In this document: positions 55,209 to 64,000 of the stretch, piece by piece | How positions within the stretch are numbered: position 1 is the stretch's first letter | Layout of the letters: each line of letters starts with the position of its first letter | Origin: DATJGR01 sp963787045 | GTDB taxonomy: Bacteria; Pseudomonadota; Gammaproteobacteria; Pseudomonadales; Azotimanducaceae | NCBI GenBank assembly: GCA_963787045.1 | Contig: CAWBBR010000002.1 | Span: forward strand, 310,001-374,000 | DNA length: 64,000 bases | Direction: 5' to 3' | Notes under the pieces: generated by a model | Database searches by the model: none | Seen by the model: the letters and a program-made list of their open reading frames with translations, nothing else | Told to the model about the DNA's origin: nothing | Translations under genes and position numbers: made by a program

Positions 55209-55958
55209 ATGAAACAGATTGGGATCGTTGTTGCGGCGCTCTTGCTGTTGGCCGCTAGTGAATCCGCGCTGGCGTGGGCGCACGCGAATGCGTATGGCGG
55301 TGGCGGTACGTTCCATGCGCCGGGTTCGGATTCGACGACGCGCACGAATGGGTGGGGCGGCAGCGCGACTCATTACGAAGGCGAAGGCACGACCGCGACG
55401 AACCGCTACGGCGACACCGCCTATCACGCGGAAGGCTCGGGGCAGACCGAGATGTACGGTGCGGACGGCGGCAGCGCCACGCATTACGCGGGCTACGGCA
55501 CTGTCGGCACGAGTGCGTACGGCACGACCGCTTATCACAGCCCCTACTACGGAACGACGGCCATTTATCCCGCCTACCATCCGCCGACCACGGTGAACTA
55601 CTACAGCTCCGGCTGTTACAACTGCGGCGGCTGGTCCACCGCGGGCGCTGCTGCTGCGGGTCTGGTCGTCGGCGCGGCGGTCGCCACGGCGGTTACGAAT
55701 TCGAACAATGCGGCGAACACCACGAACGCCTATAACGCGGGCGTCGCCGCAGGAACATCGAGCGCGTATTCCGCGGGTTACGTGGCCGGCGTGAACAATT
55801 CGGTTCCGTACGTGATGGGCGGTATCTATCCAACGCTGCCGTCCGGCTGCATGACGCCGACGGTAAGCGGCGTGGCGTATTACCTCTGCGGGAACAACTG
55901 GTTCCTGCCGTCGTATGGCGCGAACGGCGTCTACTATCGCGTCGTGGCCGCCCCCTGA
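55209..55958 (+). CDS. Secreted Gly/Thr/Tyr/Ala-rich repeat protein
   Basis: A 249-residue protein with a signal peptide (MKQIGIVVAALLLLAASESA). The N-terminal half has short repeats such as GGSATHYEGEGTTATNRYGD and GGSATHYAGYGTVGTSAYGT, in which TAYH or THY recurs. A Cys pair (GCYNCGG) precedes a hydrophobic Ala/Gly stretch (GAAAAGLVVGAAVATAV), which may insert in a membrane. The C-terminal part contains GCMTPTVSGVAYYLCGNNWF. GAGGAG precedes the ATG. Third gene of the cassette with the small secreted protein and DUF2092. Probably surface or periplasmic; function unknown. Confidence 0.75.
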   Translation: MKQIGIVVAALLLLAASESALAWAHANAYGGGGTFHAPGSDSTTRTNGWGGSATHYEGEGTTATNRYGDTAYHAEGSGQTEMYGADGGSATHYAGYGTVGTSAYGTTAYHSPYYGTTAIYPAYHPPTTVNYYSSGCYNCGGWSTAGAAAAGLVVGAAVATAVTNSNNAANTTNAYNAGVAAGTSSAYSAGYVAGVNNSVPYVMGGIYPTLPSGCMTPTVSGVAYYLCGNNWFLPSYGANGVYYRVVAAP

Positions 55959-55995
55959 TCGAATTGTTGGCCCCTCGATTGTTGGAGATGGCGCG

Positions 55996-57405
55996 ATGAA
56001 GATGCCGACGGTCGTCGAAGCGGCGCGGTCCATCCGGTCGGGCGCGCTCACCTCCGAAGCGCTCACGCTCGAATGCATCGCGGCGATCCAGCGCCACAAC
56101 CCGACCCTCAACGCGTTCGTGCATCTCGACTTCGACGCCGCGCTCGCGACGGCGCGGTCCGTAGACCGCGCCGTGAAAGCGGGTGGTGCGGGTCTGGGTC
56201 CGTTGGCCGGCATACCGTTCGGCGTGAAAGATCTCGAACACTGCGCCGGCATGCCGACCACGCGCGGATCGCGCTGGTTCGCCAACGGTCCGAATGCCAC
56301 GGTCGACGACATCCACGTCGCGCGGCTGCGCAAAGCCGGCGCGATTCCGATCGGCAAGACCGCCGCCCCGGAGTTCGGGGCGTGGGCGTACACGGCGAGT
56401 CCGTTGCTCGGCGTTACGCGCAATCCGTGGAATACACAACGTACGCCGGGCGGTTCGAGCGGCGGTTCCAGCGCGGCGGTGTCGGCCGGTCTGGTGCCGT
56501 TCTGTACGGCCAGCGACGGCGGTGGTTCGATCCGCACGCCGGCCGCGTTCACCGGTCTCGTCGGATTGAAGTGCACGTATGGACGCATTCCGACGTTCGG
56601 TGCGACGCACATCGCGCAGAACGCCGTCGTCGGCAGCCTCGCCACAACCGTTGGCGACACCGCGCTGCTGCTCGACGTAATGGCCGGACCCGACGCGCGC
56701 GATCGGACCTGTCTGCCGCCGCCGAACGCGCGCTATGTCGCGGCGCTCGACACACTCGACGTACGCGGCACGCGCGCCGCGTGGTCGCTCGATCTCGGCT
56801 TCGCGATAGTCGAACCGGAAGTAGCGGCGCTGTGCGAACGCGCGGCACGCGCGTTGATGTCTGCGATCGACGCGGAACGGGTCGATGTGAACGTTCAGTT
56901 GGACGATTACATCCGCACGTACGCGCGGATCGAAGGCGTCGACAAGTTCGTCGATATCGATCCGGACCTGTGGCAGAACCGGCTCGACGAACTCGATCCG
57001 CTGATCGCGCCGGGTTGGGAGAAGACGCGCACGGTGACGCTGCCGAAGTCGGCCGCGGTGGAATCGGAGCGGCGCAAGCTGGTGCACCGGATTGCCGATT
57101 ACTTCGAGCAGTTCGACCTGCTGCTGACGCCGATGGTGGCGCGGCCGGCGTTCGCGGCCGAAGGCCCGATGCCGAGCGAAGTGGCCGGCGTGCCCGGTCA
57201 CGGCGGCATGGCGGTGATCCACGGCATGCTCGCGAATCTCGCGAATCTGCCGGCGATCACGCTGCCGGCCGGCCTCACGTCGGACGGCTTGCCGGTGGGC
57301 TTGCAGGTGATCGGCCCGCGCCATCGAGAAGATCTTCTGTTGGCCGTGGCGCACCGTTACGAGTCGGCGCAGCCGTGGCCGCGGCACTCGCCGCTCGCCG
57401 GCTGA
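55996..57405 (+). CDS. Amidase
   Basis: A 469-residue amidase signature enzyme, intact. The lysine is in IPFGVKDLEHCAGMPTT, the glycine-serine loop in PGGSSGGSSAAVSAGLVPFC, and CTASDGGGSIRTPAAF follows. I start at ATG 55996 (MKMPTVVEAARSIRSG, with GGAG upstream) and not at 55915, which would overlap the preceding gene. It may hydrolyse aryl or alkyl amides, and it is not obviously linked to the DUF2092 cassette. Length is typical. Confidence 0.9.
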   Translation: MKMPTVVEAARSIRSGALTSEALTLECIAAIQRHNPTLNAFVHLDFDAALATARSVDRAVKAGGAGLGPLAGIPFGVKDLEHCAGMPTTRGSRWFANGPNATVDDIHVARLRKAGAIPIGKTAAPEFGAWAYTASPLLGVTRNPWNTQRTPGGSSGGSSAAVSAGLVPFCTASDGGGSIRTPAAFTGLVGLKCTYGRIPTFGATHIAQNAVVGSLATTVGDTALLLDVMAGPDARDRTCLPPPNARYVAALDTLDVRGTRAAWSLDLGFAIVEPEVAALCERAARALMSAIDAERVDVNVQLDDYIRTYARIEGVDKFVDIDPDLWQNRLDELDPLIAPGWEKTRTVTLPKSAAVESERRKLVHRIADYFEQFDLLLTPMVARPAFAAEGPMPSEVAGVPGHGGMAVIHGMLANLANLPAITLPAGLTSDGLPVGLQVIGPRHREDLLLAVAHRYESAQPWPRHSPLAG

Positions 57406-57512
57406 TCGCATGTTCCACCTCGCGGCAGCTGCAGCCGAGAGTTCGGAGCTTTCCAACGACCTAGAGAAGGGGCTCCAGGCAATCGATCAAGCTGCCCGGC
57501 GACGTCGCCGAG

Positions 57513-58034
57513 TTGCCGCTGTTGCAGCACTTCGCTGAAGTAATTCCGGTGGCCGACCTCGTATTCGGCGGAAGTTTTCTAATCGTCGTGATGCTGGTGC
57601 ACGCGGCGGGGCTGCGTCTCGTTGGCGATCACGTATCGAAGCGCGTCCATTCGATCCTGCAGCGGCCGTCGTTGTGGCACGCCGACCTGCTGATGGGCAG
57701 CATCATCTTTCTACTGCTCGCCCTGCATATGTTCGAGATCTTCGTGTGGTCGGCCGCGCTTGTCTTCTCGGGGCTCATTCCGAACTGGCACGACGCCGGG
57801 TTCTTTGCCGGCAACACGTACACCACCATCGGTTACGGCGCCTTCGTGCTGTCGGCTACGTGGGAGATGGTCGCGCCGATCATGGCGATCTCGGGGTTGT
57901 TCACGTTCGGCTGGTCCGGCAGCGTGCTGGTCGACTACGTGCGACGGATCCAGCAGATCAGAGATGCGGTGCATGCGAAGAAGCGCGGACTTCCGCCGCC
58001 GCGCGAGCCGGCCGCGGAGGAGCCCGTCAACTAG
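57513..58034 (+). CDS. Two-helix ion channel-like membrane protein with altered filter
   Basis: A protein of about 170 residues with three or four hydrophobic helices (LVFGGSFLIVVMLVHAAGL; LLMGSIIFLLLALHMFEIFV; MVAPIMAISGLFTFGWSGSV). The pore-loop region reads YTTIGYGAFVLSATWEM. It resembles a potassium-channel filter TxGYGD, but the Asp after GYG is Ala. The start is uncertain: TTG 57513 by the open frame, with GTG 57549 as alternative. It resembles the channel-like gene at 39620 in topology. It overlaps the alpha/beta hydrolase by 8 nt tail to tail. Confidence 0.7.
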   Translation: MPLLQHFAEVIPVADLVFGGSFLIVVMLVHAAGLRLVGDHVSKRVHSILQRPSLWHADLLMGSIIFLLLALHMFEIFVWSAALVFSGLIPNWHDAGFFAGNTYTTIGYGAFVLSATWEMVAPIMAISGLFTFGWSGSVLVDYVRRIQQIRDAVHAKKRGLPPPREPAAEEPVN

Positions 58035-58833
58035 GCCGCGCGATCCCGTTGCGAACGAACGCGTCGATCGCGTCGGCGACGCCGTCCGGTTCGTGAATGG
58101 CGACATCGTGTCCGGCGCGCGCGAACACCTGCAACGCCGCGTTCGGCAGGCGCCTGAAGTCGTCGAGGTTGGCCGGAAGCAGCGCATCCGCCGAGCCGGC
58201 GATGATCAGCGTCGGCATCGTGATCGAACCGAGTTTCGCGCCGACGTTCAGCGTGCGCATCGACTCGGCGCCGCCGTCGAAGTGTCCGTCGGACACGCCG
58301 AAGATGTGATCGATGCGGCTGTTGAACCACGCCTCGGTTTCGACGTCGGGCCGGACGCACGTCGCGCGATACTGCGCCAACAAGGTTGCCCGGTCGCGAT
58401 TGCGGCGCAACGTCCGACGCATCTCGTGCATGCGCGGATCGGTGCTCGGGAAACCGTCCGCCGGCACCGACGCCATCAGGACCAGCTGCTCGAGCCGCTG
58501 TGGATAGGTCAGCGCCAGCACGTAGCCGATACCGCCGCCCATGCTGTGACCCGCGTAGACGAATCGGTCGAGGCCGAGGTGATCCGCCAATCCGATCACG
58601 TCGGCCGCGTACTGTTCCAGCGTGTAACCGTCGGCGGTGTGTTCGCTGTCGCCGGTGCCGCGACACTCCATCATGATCACGCGGTGCCGCTTCATCAGCC
58701 GATCGGCCACCGGTTGCCAGTTCACGCGCGAGGCGGTGTAGCCGTGGTGCAACAGAATCGGCGCGGTGGCGCCCGGCGCGTTCCCCTGCACGTCGTACCA
58801 CAAGCGCGCGCCGTTGATCGTTGCGTGTGCCAT
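58027..58833 (-). CDS. Alpha/beta hydrolase
   Basis: A 268-residue hydrolase of the epoxide-hydrolase/lactonase-like fold. The nucleophile elbow is VYAGHSMGGGIGYVL, the oxyanion-hole region is PILLHHGYTASRVNW, the acid region is TLIIAGSADALLP, and the histidine is in FARAGHDVAIHEP. The substrate is unknown. It is convergent with the channel-like gene and ends within it (8-nt overlap). Confidence 0.9.
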   Translation of the reverse strand: MAHATINGARLWYDVQGNAPGATAPILLHHGYTASRVNWQPVADRLMKRHRVIMMECRGTGDSEHTADGYTLEQYAADVIGLADHLGLDRFVYAGHSMGGGIGYVLALTYPQRLEQLVLMASVPADGFPSTDPRMHEMRRTLRRNRDRATLLAQYRATCVRPDVETEAWFNSRIDHIFGVSDGHFDGGAESMRTLNVGAKLGSITMPTLIIAGSADALLPANLDDFRRLPNAALQVFARAGHDVAIHEPDGVADAIDAFVRNGIARPS

Positions 58834-58962
58834 CCGTCGTACCTTGTCTGAATGCGGGTCGGCGCATGGTGCCAGCCACCGCGCGTTTCATCACCTGGCA
58901 GGTAATTGTCGGCTCGCGTCGGGCCGGCGATGCTGGCCGCGTCGATCAAGGAGGCAATTTCC

Positions 58963-59292
58963 ATGAAAAACGTCTATCTGGTTGCGGCGGTCGTCGGTGC
59001 GGTGATTCCGCTGGTGCTGTTCGCGGAACACTTCGCGGCCGCCGGTTACGATCCGGGCACGTTCATCGGTGCGGTGTTCGCCAATCCCGCGGCGTCGGGC
59101 TTCGCGGCCGACGTGTTGATCTCGTCGCTGGTGTTCTGGGTGTTGATCGGCGCGCGCCGCTCGGGTCCGGCGCCGTGGCCGTTCATCCTGTTGAACTGCG
59201 CGATCGGTCTGTCGTGTGCGTTGCCCGCGTATCTCTACGTCTGTGCGCGGCGCGACTTCGCGGTTACCGCCGCGGTTGCCGCGCCCGGATGA
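58963..59292 (+). CDS. DUF2834 membrane protein
   Basis: A 109-residue membrane protein, start chosen at ATG 58963 because AAGGAGG lies 10 nt upstream. Three likely helices: VYLVAAVVGAVIPLVLFAEH, FAADVLISSLVFWVLIGARR, WPFILLNCAIGLSCALPAYL. The pattern (small protein, N-terminal MKNVYL, D in the second helix) fits DUF2834. Function unknown. The 110-nt gap that follows holds nothing clear. Confidence 0.75.
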   Translation: MKNVYLVAAVVGAVIPLVLFAEHFAAAGYDPGTFIGAVFANPAASGFAADVLISSLVFWVLIGARRSGPAPWPFILLNCAIGLSCALPAYLYVCARRDFAVTAAVAAPG

Positions 59293-59402
59293 CTCCTCGA
59301 TGAGGTGACGCGGATCGGCGTACACTCGGCGCTGCCCCGCAGTGCGAACCGAGCCGTGTCTTCACCTCTTCATACGCGCCGTTTCGGCGATCTCAGGCGC
59401 CG

Positions 59403-62091
59403 GTGCTGATCCGTTTCGGTATGCACCTCGACGGGCTGCAGCCGCTGCAGTCCGGCACCGGCATCGGCGAAGTCACCCGCGGACCGCTCGGCCTGCTCGA
59501 TCTGCTCGAGGTGCAACTCGGCTTGCCGCCGGTGATCGCAACGTCGGCCGATACGTTGATGGCGTATCGCGCCTGCCTCGCCGAAACCGATGCCGCGTCG
59601 CGTTTCTTTCACGCCTCGTTCGCGCTCGACCCGATCAACGTCAGCCGCACGCTGCTGGAGTGGCGCGCGACGTTGTACGAATTCGGTTGGGACGGCAGTT
59701 TTCCTGGCGATGCGCCGACGCGCTTGCGCGACATATCGGACGTGGAGACGCTCGCCGCGATGCGCGTGCCGCTGGGTCGCGGTCAGCGCGTGCGGCGCGT
59801 CGTCGCGGCGCTCGACGAACTCGCCACGCAGATCGAACGCGTCGAACTGCTCGACGACATCGACGAGTTGCCGCCGGTGTGGCGGACGCTGCTGCAGAAA
59901 CTCGGCGTCGATGCGCCACCCGCGATCGTTCCCGCGCCGCACGCGCGGGCAGGTTCCGATCTGCGCACGTTGCAGGACGCGCTGTCGCAACTCGCCAAGG
60001 CGGAAGATGGCCACGTGGTCGCAAAGCGCGCCTTGCGCGGCGACGGTTCGTTCGTGGTGTTGCGCGGTGCGTCGCGCGACATCACCGCACAGGCGGTCGC
60101 AGAGGCCATCGTGGGCAGCGCGGCGCCCGACGACGCGCTGGTCATCGCCGAACACGACGGCATCATTCTCGACAACGCGTTCGAGCGCGTCGGTCTGCCG
60201 CGCGCGGGCTTCCAGCACTATTCGCGGTTCCGCGCGGTCACGCAGGTATTGAAGCTGGCGCTGTCGCTGCTGTGGCGACCGGTCAGCCCGCATCTGCTCC
60301 TGCAGTTCCTGATCCATCCAATCGGTCCGTTGCCGCGGCACGTGCGCGACGAACTCGCCACCGCGGTGGCCGAGCAACCGGGGCTCGGCGGCGGCAAATG
60401 GCGCGAAGCGCTCGCACGTATCGAGACGCGCATGCGCGAGAAGTTCGGTGCCAACGAACGGGAGATCGCGAGAACGCAGGCCGAAATATCGGAATGGCTC
60501 GGCGACGAACGCTTCGACCCGGCGGCCGGCGCGCCGATTGCGGCGCTGGCACGTCGCGCGCAGCTGTGTTCGACGTATCTCGTCCGTCAGCTGAATGCGC
60601 TCGACGACGCGACCGAGCGCAGTCTGTTCGCCGGCGCGCTCGCGCAATCGGAAGCGCTGCTGCGCGCGTTGCGCGCGCTCGATGCGCAGGGTCAGTTGCT
60701 GGTCAAGCGCGTCGACGTCGACCGCCTGATCGACGAAGTCGCGAGCGTGGCACCCGATCCCAACACGTTCGCGCAGGCGCGACACGTGCGTGCCGCGACC
60801 GATCCCGCGGCCGTGCTGCAGGAGTGCGCACAGGTTTATTGGTGGGACCTCGCGCCGCCCGCGCGCGACATCGGTTATCCGTGGTCGAGAAAAGAACTCG
60901 CGTGGCTGCGCCAGCAGGGCGTTGCGTTGTTCGATATCGACGAGGTGCTGCGCAACCGGACGCGGCGTTGGTTGCGGCCGATCCTGAACGCACGAGAGCG
61001 GTTGATGCTGGCGGTGCACGACTCGGAGAAGGGTTACCACCCGCTGTGGACCCAGATCACCAATCTGTTCGACGGTGTATTCGAGGTGCGCATCGACGAT
61101 GCGCTGCTCAACGGCATACCGCCCGACGCGATCGGCGTGGCGACGCGGCCGCTGCCGGTGCGCACGCTGACGCCCGCCAAACGCTGGTGGCAGCTGCCCA
61201 ACGACGTCGAGATTCCGCGCCGCCCGGTCGAGTCGTATTCGAGCCTGTCGAAGCTGTTCGATTGGCCGCACGGTTACGTGCTGCGGTATGCGGCGAATCT
61301 GCGGCCGGGACGGGCGCAGGACATCGCCGACGGCAATCGCCTGTACGGCAACCTCGCGCATCGCCTGTTCGAACGCTACTTCAACGAGAATCTGCTGTGG
61401 GCGCTGCTCGATACCGATGGGCGGCGCGCGTGGTTCGCAAAGGAACTGCCGGCGCTGATCGAAACGGAAGCGGCGCTGTTGCTCGAACCCGGACGCGGCG
61501 TGGAGAAGCAGCGCGTGAGCACCACGCTGGAACGCGCGCTCGTGTCGCTGATCGATCACCTGAAGTCCGCCAACGTGGTGTCGGTGCAGCCTGAACTGCA
61601 CGCCGAAGCGCCGTTCAAGTCGATCCGGATCGGCGGCGACATCGATCTGTTGCTGACGGATCCACGCGGCCGCGAGATCGTGCTCGACATCAAATGGGGC
61701 GCTGAAAAGTTCCGCGGCGACCAGTTGCGCGCCAACCGACACGTGCAACTCGCGGCGTACGCGTACTTGCGGCGAACGAAGCGGTTCCCGTATCAGGCGT
61801 TCTTCATCATCGAGTCGGGTCACGTTCTGGCGCAGGACGCCAGCGTCTTTCCCGGACGCGACGGTGTACGCGGCGGAGAGCGGTGAGTCGGTCGAGGACC
61901 TGTGGAAACGCGTCGGCGCAAGCTACGACTGGCGCTGGAAACAACTCGGCAAAGGCCGCATCGAGGCGAACGTCGCCTTCACGCAGCCGACCGATGAATC
62001 CAATCCACCGCTGACTGCGTTGGACGCGTCCGACGACCCCGACCGGTTCGACGACTTCGTCAATCTGACGGGTTGGGCCGAATATCAATGA
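59403..62091 (+). CDS. AddB/RecB-like PD-(D/E)XK nuclease family protein (frameshifted)
   Basis: A protein of about 895 residues. The nuclease domain is at the C-terminus: YGNLAHRLFERYF, then GGDIDLLLTDPRGREIVLDI followed by KWG (the D-xK core) and HVQLAAYAYLRRTKR (QxxxY). Just before it, SYSSLSKLFDWPHGYVLRYA takes the place where AddB has iron-sulfur cysteines, and those are absent. A helicase-like N-terminal part without a clear Walker A precedes it. A +1 shift near 61853 leads to PDATVYAAESGESVEDLWKR and the end NLTGWAEYQ. With the downstream helicase it suggests an AddAB-like break-repair complex. Confidence 0.82.
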
Positions 62092-62098
62092 GAAAACG

Positions 62099-63445
62099 AT
62101 GAACGCCGACGAAGCGCCGCCGGGAACGACGCCAACGCTGGCGGTCAAACCGCCCCGTTGGTATCGGCTCGCGTGGTTCCTGGGCCGGCCGCCGGCGCTG
62201 ACGGAACGGCAATGGTTGATGCTCGGGCTCGTGTCTGCGGTCGGGTTCTTCGAGAGCTATGACCTGTATCTGTTCTCGTTGAGCCTCAAGCAGATACAGG
62301 AGGGACTCGGCATCGGCGAGGCATCGATCGGCCTCGTAGGGTCGTTCGTGCGCGCCGGCGCGTTCCTGGGACTGTTGATCCTGCCGTTCGCCGACCGGTA
62401 CGGACGCCGCCGCGTGTTGCTGGCGACGATCGTGGGCTACACGTTGATGACGGCGCTCACGGCGTTGGCCCCCAATACCGAATCGTTTGTCGTGCTGCAG
62501 TTCCTGGCTCGTGGGTTTTCGGTGGCCGAGGCGTTATTGGCGACGGTCGTGATCGTCGAAGAGTTCGCGCCGGAGAATCGCGCCTGGGGAATCGGCGCAG
62601 CAGCGGCGATTCAGGCGTGCGGCTCCGGGTTTGCCGCGTTGATGTTCGGTTTTGTGGAGGTGCTGCCGTTCGGTTGGCGTGCGCTGTACGCGGTCGGCGT
62701 GATTCCGTTGTGCTTCATTGCGTATTGGCGCCGCGCGTTGCCCGAGACCGGTCAATTCACCCATCTTGCGCACGCGAGCGCGGCGTTGACCAAGCCGTTG
62801 CCGATGTTCTCGAACATCTTGCGCGCCGCGCGCGAACATCCCGCGTCGTTTGGCATGCTGGCGGTGACATTTTTCTGCATCAGCATGGCCGGCAATCCAG
62901 CCGGCTTCTTCGTCTCGAAATACCTGCAGGAAGCACACGGCTGGTCCCCGGCGAACGTGGCAACGCTGACATTCATGGGCGGCGCACTCGCGATCATCGG
63001 CAATCCGCTCAGCGGCTGGCTCAGCGACCGCAATGGACGTCGCCCGATCGGAACGATTTTCGCGTTCGGATACGCAATCGCGCTGCTCGCGTTCTATACG
63101 GTGGGTGGGCTGCTGCTGCCGGTATTGTGGATCGCATACGTATTCTTCTCGATGGGCACCGACGTCACCTTGTCGGCGTACCGAACGGAACTGTTCCCCA
63201 CATCGATGCGCTCGTCAGCGGGCGGCGCGACACACTTCGTCTCCGTCACCGGCGGCATCGTCGGATTGATAGCGGTGTCGGCGTTGTACGGTGTGGTCGG
63301 CAACACGTGGACCGCCATCCTCATCGTGGCATCGTTGACTTTGCTGGTACCGGTGGCGATCTGGTTCCTGTTCCCGGAGACCGCCCGCCGTTCTCTCGAC
63401 GAGATCGCGCCAGACAAACTCGTAGAACCGACGCTCGAAAAGTGA
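62099..63445 (+). CDS. MFS transporter (sugar/aromatic acid type) between AddB-like and AddA-like genes
   Basis: A 448-residue MFS protein with 12 helices. Motif A is LPFADRYGRRRVLLATIVGY, the repeated motif in the second half is GWLSDRNGRRPIG, and ELFPTSMRSSAGG is typical of the sugar/organic acid branch. The start is 8 nt after the nuclease stop, and the stop overlaps the start of the helicase (GTGA), so it is translated within that operon. The substrate is unknown. It has no known role in DNA repair. Confidence 0.88.
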   Translation: MNADEAPPGTTPTLAVKPPRWYRLAWFLGRPPALTERQWLMLGLVSAVGFFESYDLYLFSLSLKQIQEGLGIGEASIGLVGSFVRAGAFLGLLILPFADRYGRRRVLLATIVGYTLMTALTALAPNTESFVVLQFLARGFSVAEALLATVVIVEEFAPENRAWGIGAAAAIQACGSGFAALMFGFVEVLPFGWRALYAVGVIPLCFIAYWRRALPETGQFTHLAHASAALTKPLPMFSNILRAAREHPASFGMLAVTFFCISMAGNPAGFFVSKYLQEAHGWSPANVATLTFMGGALAIIGNPLSGWLSDRNGRRPIGTIFAFGYAIALLAFYTVGGLLLPVLWIAYVFFSMGTDVTLSAYRTELFPTSMRSSAGGATHFVSVTGGIVGLIAVSALYGVVGNTWTAILIVASLTLLVPVAIWFLFPETARRSLDEIAPDKLVEPTLEK

Positions 63446-64000
63446 CGCGCAGCGAATTCTCACATGTCACGTTCATCAGCGCTGGCGCCGGCAGCGGCAA
63501 GACGTATCGTCTAACGGAAGAGCTGGAACGCGCATTGGTCGCAGGCGTACGTCCGGCGGGCGTCATCGGCACGACGTTTACGGTCAAGGCGGCCGGTGAA
63601 TTGAACGATCGCGTGCGCGAGCGGTTGATCGGCAGCGGCCGCACGCAACTCGCCGAACAGATGTCGCAGGCGCTGCTCGGTACGGTGCACAGCGTCTGCG
63701 AACGGTCTGCTGAAGAGGTTCGCGTTCGAACTGGGGTTGTCGCCGGAGCTCAACGTCCTCGGCATCGAAGACGATCGCTTGTTCCATCAGGCACTGGACG
63801 AAGTCACCGATCTGACGGACGTGCGCACCATGAACGGCCTCGCGGCGCGGTTGTCGGCCGGTAGATGGCAGGACCAGGTCCTCAAGATCGCCGATCGCGC
63901 GCGCGACAACGACATCGACGGTGCGGCGGTGATCGCCATGGGCGCCGCGAGCGCCGACGCATTGCTGGAGTACTTTCCGAAGGCACAGATCGGCAACCAT
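63442..64000 (+). CDS. UvrD/AddA-like helicase, N-terminal part (frameshifted, cut by right edge)
   Basis: The first 185 residues of a superfamily 1 helicase. The Walker A is FISAGAGSGKTYRLTEEL, followed by VIGTTFTVKAAGELNDRVRE (motif Ia-like) and GTVHSVCERLL. The frame moves +1 near 63706 and continues KRFAFELGLSPELNVL. The start is GTG 63442, overlapping the MFS stop (GTGA). It is the natural partner of the AddB-like nuclease encoded upstream. The rest lies outside the window. Confidence 0.82.

Noticed and set aside
57406..57512. Possible terminator GGAGC...GGCTCC after the amidase
   Set aside because: The arms are short and far apart, and no U-run follows.
59370..61823. Antisense open frame of over 800 codons opposite the AddB-like gene
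   Set aside because: It is Arg/Gln/His-rich with no motifs and mirrors the codon bias of the real gene. The plus strand has clear nuclease motifs.

Overview
The window is 64 kb of dense, GC-rich bacterial chromosome with about 58 protein genes on both strands. I see no rRNA, tRNA, CRISPR array, insertion sequence or prophage. Gene content (acyl-CoA dehydrogenase with a phosphotransferase partner, wax-ester synthase, CoA-transferases, phytanoyl-CoA dioxygenases, Baeyer-Villiger monooxygenase, many SDR enzymes, PEP carboxylase, TelA/XpaC, a LexA box of the CTGT-N8-ACAG type) suggests a free-living gammaproteobacterium rich in lipid and xenobiotic catabolism, perhaps Steroidobacterales/Nevskiales-like. 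That placement is inference only.

Layout. 1-8.1 kb: PLP enzyme (partial), aldo/keto reductase, diaminopropionate ammonia-lyase, an AraC/GlxA regulator followed by a HIT-DUF427 fusion and an exported methyltransferase, then a divergent DJ-1/PfpI protein and a zinc alcohol dehydrogenase. 8.1-9.8 kb: an HNH endonuclease coupled to a TfoX-like protein behind an apparent SOS box. 9.9-18.8 kb: amidase coupled to ppc, a YgjP-type peptidase, and a minus-strand chain TPR lipoprotein-metY-CoA-binding protein-mtfA whose start and stop codons all overlap. 18.9-27.2 kb: a plus-strand lipid run (metallophosphoesterase, PhyH, ACAD, APH-DUF6285, aldo/keto reductase, WS/DGAT, GNAT). 27.2-30.3 kb: small lipoprotein-xpaC-telA-sulfotransferase. 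30.4-34.3 kb: FlgO-like TPR protein, BVMO, membrane protein. 34.3-51.9 kb: a catabolic region with two double-module CoA-transferases, a FadB-type enzyme, dienelactone hydrolase, three SDRs, PhyH, fumarylacetoacetase-family hydratase, hydroxyacid dehydrogenase, amidohydrolase and LLM oxidoreductase. 51.9-59.3 kb: outer-membrane barrel, MFS, a secreted-protein/DUF2092 cassette, amidase, channel, hydrolase, DUF2834. 59.4-64 kb: an AddB-like nuclease, an MFS transporter and an AddA-like helicase (cut by the right edge).

About 21 genes are split by single-base frameshifts, roughly one per 2.5 kb. About 23 of about 27 shifts are net +1. The protein sequence resumes cleanly in the new frame each time and no gene looks otherwise decayed, so I annotate these as single genes. 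Residual insertion errors in the assembly are the simplest cause. The frameshifts create false gene fusions and split reading frames, which should be ignored.

The best candidates for something new are the SOS-linked HNH-TfoX pair (8116-9751), the secreted protein-DUF2092-repeat protein operon (54020-55958), the AddB-MFS-AddA arrangement (59403-64000), the lipoprotein-XpaC-TelA-sulfotransferase operon (27206-30330), and a pair of large mirrored palindromes between convergent genes (47528-47827).
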